Origin: an uncultured Clostridia bacterium
GTDB taxonomy: Bacteria > Bacillota_A > Clostridia > UMGS1840 > HGM11507
Reading direction: 5' to 3'
Assembly: GCA_934403665.1 (NCBI GenBank)
Contig: CAKRUL010000001.1
Coordinates: forward strand, 1-26,667
DNA: 26,667 nt
Shown: in pieces, positions 17,002-24,666 of the stretch
Layout: every line of letters begins with the position of its first letter
Position numbering within the stretch: position 1 is the first letter of the stretch
Made by a program: the position numbers and the translations under genes
The notes under the pieces: model-generated
Seen by the model: the letters and a program-made list of their open reading frames with translations, nothing else
What the model was told of the DNA's origin: nothing
Database searches by the model: none

Positions 17002-19476
17002 TTATTGTAATTTGGCGATGTATTCGTCAATCTTGTCTTTATCTTTTGTCTCGTCCAGCATGGTGTCACCGATAACAATCAAGCCGGAGTCGGTTCCGAG
17101 TTCTTTCCAGAATACCTGTTTATCCAGCGCTTCCGCAACGGCACGCAAAGGAAGGAGTGTTCTGTCATTCTGTGTGAATGCCGCAGTATCCAGAGAAATT
17201 TCGGTCCCATTTTTCACCATCTTGGATTCGCCTAGAACAATGGTAATGGTTGTGCTGTCCTTGGTGATGGTCACTTTCTGTTCCGCTTCATTCCAGTCCA
17301 CTTTCGCGCCGAAGGATTCTGAGATAAACCGAACCGGGACAACCGTTCTGTCATTCACAGTGGTCGCAGGTACATCCAAAGCGGTCTCGGTACCTTTTAC
17401 CAATGTTTTCTGACTGTTAAGCATCAGGACAACATTATTATCCGCTGTATTGGAGGATGGAATTTTAATGCGGTATGCATAATCCACATCAAAGTAATAC
17501 AGGTAACCATCCTTGCCTAAATCAAAATGACTGGGTTTCGCTCCGTTCAGGGGCACATCCTTCGTTTCCATCGTCTCCGGATCCATCACGACCAGTGTAT
17601 CTCTGGGTACGCAGTAGAGCATGCCGTTTTCATCAAAATGCATGTCATAGGGATCCCATCTGTTGGAATACCGGTTCCAGTCATATCCCTTTACATCTTT
17701 TTCCTTCTTCACTTCCAGAGTAGCTGGATCCATTGCAAAAATCAATCCATCCGATGTGCACCAGAGCAGTCCGTCAGGACCAAAGACCAGATCACCTGCC
17801 ATTTTCATGGCGCCTTTCACCTCTTTGAACTGCGGAACAACCTCTGTCAGCAATTTACCGGTTGCCACATCCATTTTAAAGATTTTTGCGGACGGTTCCA
17901 GCGTATCATTGTCTCCGCCCAATCCGCCAAATATGGTAGAGGAGCCGTAAAGGATTCCGTCTTTATAGGTCAGGCCGGAAATACTCTGATTTTTTATGAT
18001 ATTCTTGTAGCATTCCGCTTTTCCGGTTTTTTTGTCATAGAGCACAACCGCGCCCTCTTTTTTACCATAGTCTGCGATGGTAGACATTGCAATCTTATCA
18101 CCGCAGTCAACAATTCTCATCGGCCTGGATTGTCCCTGGCTGGCCGTTTCATACAACTGCTTCGGATTTTCATTCTTTTTGATTTCTTTTGCCGGATCAA
18201 ATTCGCTCATAGAACAACTCGGATACGATCCAAAATAAATTTTTCCATCTATTTCAGCAATCGCCGTAGACTGTCCCATTTCAAATGAAGTTACCTCTTC
18301 CAGTGTGCTTGGATTTATCTGAACCGCTTTCGGTCCCATTAACCCAGAATACATTACATTGCCGTTTTCCAAAGCTTTTAGACCAACCAGTTTTGTCCCC
18401 ACAGCGTCCAGTTTGTTTTGGAACAGAATTCTCTTGCCCGTTTTAAAGTCGATCAAGGAAATGTCGCCGCCATATGTAACATGCGCAAATGTTTTATTCG
18501 GGAAATCCGGGTTATTCTTCAGTTCAACAACGCTGCCGCCACGGAAGCCGGTGCCGAAACTCCATCCGAGAGGAGTTATTTTTCCGGTAGCCAGTTCATA
18601 GCTTACAACGCCGTTCTTTGTTGAAACATAGGAATAACCGTCAATTTCATGGGTGGCAAACGGACCATGTGCCGCCGGAATAATCTGCTCTTCAAATTTG
18701 CCGGTCTTGGTATCAAAAATAGCAAACTCAGTTCCGCTGCTTTCGGTTTCGCACCAGATAAGGATTTTATCGCCGGCAACCGTGCATGCATAATAGGATT
18801 TCAACGCAGAACTCAGCTTTGGTCCGGGAATGATCGTTTTCTTCATGGTCTTTGCATCAATTTTAAAGAATTTTGTGCCGATGACCGCACCGCCGCCATA
18901 GAGATATCCGTCGTGGTATGCCAGAGCACGGATATATTTTTCACCCGGCAGCTGGTTCCCCAGATCCATCATTTTCTGTGCCTTGGGATCCCATTTCACG
19001 ATTTTTGCATTGGGATATGTACTCATAAACACATTATCCTGATCGTCGATGGCAATCTGGCAAATTGCAGTTTCCGTGGAGACTTTTCCTAAATCTTTTA
19101 CTTCCTTTGTCTCCGGGGAATACATGTAAAGGTTTACACCTACGAAACCGGCAAAATAGACATTGCCTTTTGAATCCGTCTGATGTGTCCAGAATGTTCT
19201 TCCAACCGGAATATCAAAGCTTCTTAAAAGTGTGCCGCTTTCCAAGTCAAACACATTAAACTTTGCCGGATCCCCGGAAGCCGTTGTACAAAGGATTGGT
19301 TTCCCATCCTCCATGCTGCAGATACTGTTTAACAACGTAGTTGCTTTGATTGGCTGCGTCAGCTTTTCCGGCTGACCGAACTCGTATGTGCTCAGTGTGC
19401 CGTCCGCCGCTGAAACCATGGCGAAGGACGCCAGAACCATAACACAGACCAATAAAATGGAAACTGTCTTCTTCAT
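17002..19476 (-). CDS. Secreted beta-propeller protein with C-terminal copper-amine-oxidase-like stalk domain
   Basis: 824 residues from ATG at 19476, preferred over an upstream in-frame start at 19506 because AAGGAGGA lies 8-9 nt before it and a clean signal peptide (MKKTVSILLVCVMVLASFAM, ending VSA) begins there. Residues about 30-670 contain many repeats of the type YMYSPETKEVKDLG, IVKWDPKAQKMMDLG and FFKIDAKTMKKTIIPG, the look of a WD40/PQQ-like beta-propeller. The last 144 residues, from about 681, are a stalk domain of the copper amine oxidase N-terminal family with NDRTVVPVRFISESFGAKVD and NDRTLLPLRAVAEAL. This domain is common on clostridial exported proteins and does not imply amine oxidase activity. 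It is a full-length paralogue of the frameshifted gene at 21813-24418. Its role is unknown; it could be an extracellular ligand-binding or scaffold protein. Confidence 0.92.
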   Translation of the reverse strand: MKKTVSILLVCVMVLASFAMVSAADGTLSTYEFGQPEKLTQPIKATTLLNSICSMEDGKPILCTTASGDPAKFNVFDLESGTLLRSFDIPVGRTFWTHQTDSKGNVYFAGFVGVNLYMYSPETKEVKDLGKVSTETAICQIAIDDQDNVFMSTYPNAKIVKWDPKAQKMMDLGNQLPGEKYIRALAYHDGYLYGGGAVIGTKFFKIDAKTMKKTIIPGPKLSSALKSYYACTVAGDKILIWCETESSGTEFAIFDTKTGKFEEQIIPAAHGPFATHEIDGYSYVSTKNGVVSYELATGKITPLGWSFGTGFRGGSVVELKNNPDFPNKTFAHVTYGGDISLIDFKTGKRILFQNKLDAVGTKLVGLKALENGNVMYSGLMGPKAVQINPSTLEEVTSFEMGQSTAIAEIDGKIYFGSYPSCSMSEFDPAKEIKKNENPKQLYETASQGQSRPMRIVDCGDKIAMSTIADYGKKEGAVVLYDKKTGKAECYKNIIKNQSISGLTYKDGILYGSSTIFGGLGGDNDTLEPSAKIFKMDVATGKLLTEVVPQFKEVKGAMKMAGDLVFGPDGLLWCTSDGLIFAMDPATLEVKKEKDVKGYDWNRYSNRWDPYDMHFDENGMLYCVPRDTLVVMDPETMETKDVPLNGAKPSHFDLGKDGYLYYFDVDYAYRIKIPSSNTADNNVVLMLNSQKTLVKGTETALDVPATTVNDRTVVPVRFISESFGAKVDWNEAEQKVTITKDSTTITIVLGESKMVKNGTEISLDTAAFTQNDRTLLPLRAVAEALDKQVFWKELGTDSGLIVIGDTMLDETKDKDKIDEYIAKLQ

Positions 19477-19506
19477 GATAATTTTCCTCCTTGTCATTTC
19501 ACACAT

Positions 19507-20200
19507 TTATAATATAATTTTTTGTGTACAAGAATAGTGAAAAGCAAACGATTCCTCTGCTTTTACAACCGGCAGAATGAAGTGTAATCTTCTTCTGAAT
19601 CCCCCATTCCGGAATAGCATTGCTTATCAAACTGCATTTTTTATAAAAATTGAATTTGCAAGAGGAACTGTCTCTTTTTCAAATACTGCCTTTTTATAAT
19701 TATCCGATTCTTCTTTCCTGTACCATCAATATAACAAATATTGCGGTATAAATGAAGTGAAATTTTTGCCAAGCGTACTGCATTTTTTGTTAAAATATTT
19801 TTCAGAAATTTCCTTTTGTATCTCAAGAAGGACAAATCCTGCATATTTCATTTTCCGTTTTTCGACAAAAACAATTTGTTTGAGCTATTTTTTATTAGCA
19901 CTGAGCGGAATTGATTCGTATCAAAGAATTTATTTGAGTCGTTTTCTAATTTTATAAAATTGCATTTTTTGAAAATCATTTCTTTCATCTTTCTATTTTT
20001 TGATTTTTCTTCTTTTTTCAAAAATGACACTTTAAATGAATCCAACTTTTTCAAATAAATTTTGGTTTTTTTCCAAAATTGGAGAATCAATCTTTTTTCA
20101 TTCTGCAATTTTTGATTTTTTAATATTTCATACCCTATTCCGGAAATCCTTTTGTTTTGTTTCCTGTCCCCAGTATCTTAATTGCCCGTCTCGATACGAT
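19507..20200. other. AT-rich intergenic region with short repeats
   Basis: About 690 bp much richer in A+T than the surrounding genes. Three near-identical motifs, (A)YTGCATTTTTT followed by A/T-rich sequence, occur at 19631, 19777 and 19959. An 11-nt CTATTCCGGAA occurs in inverse orientation near both ends (19607-19617 and 20135-20145). I see no convincing gene; the open frames here are low-complexity Phe/Lys runs. It should contain the promoter of the 17002-19476 gene, but I cannot place it with confidence. No terminator for the GH4 gene is evident. Confidence 0.6.
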
Positions 20201-21514
20201 TTAAAACATATCCTTCAGATATTCTTTGTTCTTCTCAAACATAGCGTCTGTCATCTCTTTGATCTCTGCCAGCCCGAGAACCGCCGAGGTGAGCGGATCG
20301 TGATAAATCGCCTGGTATATCAGATCCTTATTTCCGCTCAGCGCGCCTTCCACCGCCATCTCCTCACACATCGCGTTGACATTATTGAGAACGGCAAGCT
20401 GAGGCGGCAGTTTCCCTACCTTTGTGGGAACCAGTCCGCGTTTGGACGCCACCACCGGAATCTCCACACAGCAGCCATAGGGCAGATTATCAATCAATCC
20501 GAAATTACGGACGTTTCCATTGAATTCAAATATCCGGTTATCACCAAAAACGGCATTAAATATGTGGGAGGCGTACTCATCTCCACGGGCAAAGTCCACC
20601 GGCTGTTCAAACCATTCATCCATGTCTTTCTTCCAGGTATCCTCCCGCTCGAGATAAGTTTTTAGAATATAAGCATGTTCCCCTGAATTCCATCCTGTAC
20701 TGCCGATGCAATATTTCTCAATCAGATCCTTGCGATTGCGGAACCACGGGTTATACTCGCTGTCATGTCCACTGGATTCTGTCACATAATATCCCAGATG
20801 CTTAAACACCTCATTGCGCACTTTCTCTTCCCTGTAAACCTCCTCTCTTTCTTCCACCGCTTTCCGAATCAATGGATAGGCGTCTTTTCCATTCCATCTG
20901 TATTCCAGATAGTGTGCCTGATGATTGATCCCGGCACAGAGATAAGTGATTTCCTCCATTGGCGCTCCAATCCATCTTGCAAGCATACCTGCCGTTTTCT
21001 GTACGCTGTGGCAAAGGCCGGTTATCTGCAGACTGGTCTCGCTCTGCATCGCACGGCACAGCATAGCCATCGGATTGGTATAGTTCAGTACAATAGCGTT
21101 CGGCGCATACTTTTCAATATCACGGCAGATATCCAGCATAACCGGAATGGTGCGCAGAGCTCTAAAAATTCCTGCCGGTCCCCGGGTATCTCCTACATTG
21201 ATGTCAACTCCATACTCCATGGGAATCTCCACATCATACCGCCATACATGAACACCACCTGCAAGAATTGTAATCAGAACGCCGTCCGCACCTTCCAAGG
21301 CTTTCGCCCTGTCGGCTGTAGCTTCCACTTTCACATCGCAGTTTTTCTCTGCCACCAGGCGTTTTACAGCCCTTTCTATGTAAGAGAGTCTGTCCGGATC
21401 GATATCCATCAAAGATATGGTGCAATCCTGAAACGCGTCAAAGGTCAGCAGATCCCTGACAAGATTTCTGGTAAATCCAAAACTTCCTGCACCAATAAAA
21501 GCAATTTTTTTCAT
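20201..21514 (-). CDS. GH4 family NAD-dependent alpha-galactosidase-like glycosidase (MelA-type)
   Basis: 437 residues from ATG at 21514, preferred over an in-frame start 60 bp upstream because GGAG sits 7 nt before it and the Rossmann fold begins at once ([13 protein letters not shown], Gly8-Ala9-Gly10). GH4 hallmarks follow: LMDIDPDRL (about 35-43), NYTNPMAM (144-151), GLCHS with the metal-ligand Cys168, and AGINH with His198. GH4 enzymes cleave glycosides by NAD-assisted oxidation at C3 with Mn2+, in the cytoplasm. The [19 protein letters not shown] stretch and [21 protein letters not shown] resemble MelA alpha-galactosidases most. Alpha-glucosidase or alpha-galacturonidase activity cannot be excluded. 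It is a single gene with its own promoter and a palindromic operator candidate, between the two propeller/stalk genes. Confidence 0.93.
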   Translation of the reverse strand: MKKIAFIGAGSFGFTRNLVRDLLTFDAFQDCTISLMDIDPDRLSYIERAVKRLVAEKNCDVKVEATADRAKALEGADGVLITILAGGVHVWRYDVEIPMEYGVDINVGDTRGPAGIFRALRTIPVMLDICRDIEKYAPNAIVLNYTNPMAMLCRAMQSETSLQITGLCHSVQKTAGMLARWIGAPMEEITYLCAGINHQAHYLEYRWNGKDAYPLIRKAVEEREEVYREEKVRNEVFKHLGYYVTESSGHDSEYNPWFRNRKDLIEKYCIGSTGWNSGEHAYILKTYLEREDTWKKDMDEWFEQPVDFARGDEYASHIFNAVFGDNRIFEFNGNVRNFGLIDNLPYGCCVEIPVVASKRGLVPTKVGKLPPQLAVLNNVNAMCEEMAVEGALSGNKDLIYQAIYHDPLTSAVLGLAEIKEMTDAMFEKNKEYLKDMF

Positions 21515-21648
21515 TTTTATGCTCCATTCTGCTATTTTTACAAAAGCTTTTCCACTATGATTCAACGATTGCACGGCGGTGTCATCCGCTTCTGGAAAAA
21601 AGGAAACACTGCCATATAAGAAGTGGGAAATAGCTCACTTTTGCTTTT

Positions 21649-21677
21649 ATTTTAATCTTCTCTTGCCGAAAAAGCAA
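21649..21677 (-). promoter_or_regulatory. Sigma-A-type promoter for the GH4 gene
   Basis: Minus-strand TTGCTT (21672-21677), an exact 17-bp spacer, then TAAAAT (21649-21654). It gives a leader of about 130 nt before the ATG at 21514. The match is good but not perfect. Confidence 0.55.
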
Positions 21678-21688
21678 TCCATCATTCT

Positions 21689-21706
21689 ATCATCCATATG
21701 GATGAT
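21689..21706. promoter_or_regulatory. Perfect 18-bp palindrome, operator candidate
   Basis: ATCATCCATATGGATGAT is identical to its own reverse complement. It ends 11 bp upstream of the -35 box of the GH4 promoter, a position typical of activator binding. A half-site-like ATCCATCAT lies next to it at 21677-21685. Perfect symmetry suggests a dimeric regulator with a palindromic site, for example of the LacI or GntR type, rather than AraC, which favours direct repeats. Confidence 0.45.
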
Positions 21707-21761
21707 TATTTCATAAATGAGATGGGCTATCCTATTGACAGAATATTTTATCAAAACAAAA

Positions 21762-21796
21762 AGTCGTCATGGAATCGTTAAAATTCCATGACGACT
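21762..21796 (-). terminator. Rho-independent terminator after the frameshifted propeller/stalk gene
   Basis: AGTCGTCATGGAAT (21762-21775) is perfectly inverted at 21783-21796, a 14-bp stem with a 7-nt loop. On the minus strand it is followed by TTTTTGTTTTG. It lies 16 nt past the stop codon at 21813. Confidence 0.88.
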
Positions 21797-21812
21797 GCTT
21801 ATTTTTTGATAT

Positions 21813-23993
21813 TTAATTGAATTTATTTACGATCTCTTCGATAATCGCCTTATCATCCTCTGCATTGAGCGCCTCTCCGTCACTTATCACAATAAGTCCC
21901 TGATCAACGCCTGTCTCCTGCCAGAAAATTGTCTTTCCTAAACCGCTTTCGGCAAAGGCACGAAGCGGAAGCAAGGTACGGTCATTCTCATCCGTAAAGG
22001 CAGCCACATCAATGGAAATATCCTGCCCATTGACGGTAATCTTTTTCTCGCCAATCACCGTTTTGATTTCCTTGTCGCCGAGTTTTACGGTAACGGTTTC
22101 CGTTGCTTCGTCATAGCCCACTTCCGCACCGAAGCTTTCTGCGATAAAGCGAACCGGGACTACTGTTCTTCCCTCAATTGTTGTAGCTTTCACCGCTCCG
22201 GAGGCATCGATCGGCTTCGCTTCTCCTTTTACCAGTGCTTCCGTTTTGCCAAGCATCAATGCAACGGATTTCGCAAGGACGGTATCCGCTGATTTTGCAT
22301 CGTGGGACAGCACAATCTTGGATACGCTTACAATATCGGGATCTACAAAATAGAGATTTCCGTTTCCCACAATATCCAATGTATTCGTTCCTTTGTTATA
22401 CAGTTCTTTTGTTTCCTTGGTGTCCATATCAACGGCAGTAATCCGGTTGCCGATGTTTGTATACAGAAGTCCGTCCTGACCAACCGCAAGGTTATAGACA
22501 AGCGCTCTCGTCTTTGTTAAGGTCAATTCAGAGTTTCCGATCGAAACTTCTTTGTTGATTTTCAATGTGACCGGATCAACAAAAAGAAGGGTTTTCTGTG
22601 TTGCTACCATCAATTCTCCATTGGGAGCGAATTTTGCTTCCCCTGCATAGTACTGCGTCTTTTTGTCAGTTGTCAGCTTAATATCTACTTCTTTTTCCAC
22701 TTTTCCGGTTGCATAATCCATCAAAAAAAGCTTTGCCGGTGCGTCAATCGGATCAATTCCCAGACCGCCGTAAACATAGGTGGAACCATAAATTTTACCG
22801 TCTTTGACCGCCACGCCGCCTACGCTCTGGTTTTTGATTGGTTCTGCCACCACCCGGGTTTTCCCGGTTTCCTTATTATAAAATCCAATGGCGCCCCCAA
22901 GTCTGCCGTAGTCCGGCATAGAAGCCCAGATAACGTCCTCGCCGCCGTCCACCACGACAAGGCCTCTGTCCTGATGCTGTTCTTCCATGTTCGCAACATA
23001 TTTGGGGTTCTCATTTGTTTTCACAGCTTTGCTGGGATCATATACCTGCAGTCTTGCCTTTCCATACATGCCGCAGTAATATAAGCCGTCAATTTCCCGA
23101 ATACCCTCAATCTGAAGGGAGGGGAATTCCAATTTATTTTTATCTGTTTTTGTATCAAAAACAACCGCTTTTGACCCCATATATGCACTGATAAGCAATT
23201 CATCGTTGATACCTGCTTTCAGAATCCGTATCTGTGTCGTATTGGCAGGAAGTACATCCTTTATCAATTCAACACTGTTCTTTTCCAGATTAATGATAAT
23301 AATGCCTTCTGTGCCGGCACCGGCAACAATAGACTTTCCCGGATATTTGGACTGGTCTTTTAACGTCACAACCTTCGGACTCACCAAATATTGACCTGTC
23401 CCCATTTTAATTTCAGGAAACTCTTTTATCTCCTTGGTTGCCGGATTGTAAGAATACAAATGGGATTCCTTTGCGCCGGTGGGGATATTATGGAAATAAA
23501 CAACATCTCCATCAAAGTCCGTGAAGTGCAGATGCAACGTTTTCGGAATATAATCCACCCACTCTTCCTTTTCCATATCAAACACGCACAGATAGTATCC
23601 GTTGACGGAGCCTGCAATCTTGCATCTTGCAAACAGATATTTTCCGGCTGTTGAAATAGCATAGAAATTATTAACATCGCTTTCCGTGAAGGTTCCGTCC
23701 AATGCCGGATTTTTCATTTCGGTCGTCTTTTTCGTTTTTGCATCGTATTTCACAAAATTCGCAACCGGATCTCCCATGCTGCCCATAAAAATTTTATCTT
23801 GATAAGCGCCCAAGGAACGAACATATTTCCCGACTACCATATTGGATCCGACTTCCTCAATCTTATCCGTTGCTATATTGTATTTTACTAACATGGCATT
23901 CGGATAAGTGCCGAAATAATAATTGCCCTGCGAATCAAAGACACCCGGTGTCATCACTGCCGTTTCTTCAAAAACGGCACCGTAGCCCTTCAT
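21813..23993 (-). pseudogene. C-terminal part of frameshifted beta-propeller/stalk protein
   Basis: An open frame of 726 codons from an internal ATG at 23993, but homology to the intact 17002-19476 protein continues upstream in this frame to 24044, giving 743 codons that belong to the gene. It contains most propeller repeats (MLVKYNIATDKIEEVGSN, FVKYDAKTKKTTEM) and the C-terminal stalk domain (EGRTVVPVRFIAESFGAEV, NDRTLLPLRAFAESGLG, ending in an Asn-Lys-Phe-Asn tail). On its own it has no signal peptide. The ATG overlaps the upstream fragment's TGA as ATGA, so re-initiation could make it, but it would stay in the cytoplasm. A one-base loss or a sequencing error near 24045 explains the break. 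Repaired, the protein would have about 868 residues. Confidence 0.85.
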
Positions 23994-24418
23994 TTCATCG
24001 GTTTTTGGATTATAACGATAAAAATTGCAATAGGCCTGTGTTGCACAATATTGATGATACCGTCCGATCCCATATCCACCGCATAGCTGACTTTTGCCGG
24101 CAAATCTTTGCCGTCCACAACATTGGTAAGCTCATGCTGAACCGTTACCTTCGCCTGATCCACATTGTATGCAAAAAAGATTGCAGGAGGCCCTGACGTG
24201 ACCGCATAGACCATTGTTTCCCCATTCTCATTTACCTGCGTGGTGCTACCCAAAATCTGGACATCGCTGATTGGTTTTCCCAGCTGAACCGGCTTTCCTG
24301 CCATCAATGTGCTCAGTTTTTCCGAGCGAAAGCCCTCTGCATAGCCAAGAACCGCAAAGCATTGCATACACAGACATACCACAAGAAGTAACGGTAACCA
24401 CATTTTTGTTTTTCTCAT
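23990..24418 (-). pseudogene. N-terminal part of frameshifted beta-propeller/stalk protein
   Basis: Start at ATG 24418, 9 nt after AAGGAG; an ATG at 24424 is only 3 nt from it and is too close. The signal peptide is MRKTKMWLPLLLVVCLCMQC..., ending near GYA. The frame matches the start of the intact paralogue to about residue 124 (position 24047). It then runs for 18 codons of unrelated sequence to a TGA at 23990. Adding one base near 24045 joins it to YCNFYRYNPKTDEMKGYG, which lines up with LYMYSPETKEVKDLG in the paralogue. A promoter (extended -10) lies 36 nt upstream, so the gene may still be transcribed. It is part of the same broken gene as 21813-23993. Confidence 0.85.
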
Positions 24419-24453
24419 TTCCATTTGCTCCTTTTCTTTTTATTGGTATCTTC

Positions 24454-24462
24454 ATTATATCA
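24454..24462 (-). promoter_or_regulatory. Extended -10 promoter of the propeller/stalk gene
   Basis: TGATATAAT on the minus strand is a TGn-TATAAT extended -10 element, 36 nt before the ATG at 24418. No good -35 box is present, as is common for this class. A perfect 10-bp palindrome CCGCCGGCGG (24466-24475), striking in this AT-rich stretch, lies just upstream and may be a regulator site. Confidence 0.5.
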
Positions 24463-24600
24463 TGGCCGCCGGCGGATTTTTGCAATATATTTTTTCTTTT
24501 TGTACTTTTCCATAATTTTATCACAAGCAACAAAACAATCAAGGTCTCTTTTTTCAGCTTTGCTTTTCGGCAGTTGTGCAATGCTGTTTTTTGCATACAA

Positions 24601-24629
24601 AAAGAGACTGACAAAATGTCAGTCTCTTT
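24601..24629 (-). terminator. Rho-independent terminator after the partial SLH-type gene
   Basis: AAAGAGACTGACA (24601-24613) is perfectly inverted at 24617-24629 with a 3-nt loop. On the minus strand the stem's 3' arm runs into TTTTTG. It lies about 37 nt past the stop at 24667. Confidence 0.9.
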
Positions 24630-24666
24630 CTTAGCTTGTTGCTTATAAAATCGTTTTCAATAAGCT

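Noticed and set aside
19848..20108. Minus-strand 86-codon frame in the AT-rich region
   Set aside because: Low-complexity Lys/Phe composition, no ribosome site, and the composition is explained by the A/T runs.
23990..24050. Programmed -1 frameshifting at the split propeller/stalk gene
   Set aside because: No X-XXY-YYZ slippery heptamer or following structure is visible at the switch point, and the paralogue is a single uninterrupted frame, so mutation or sequencing error is simpler.
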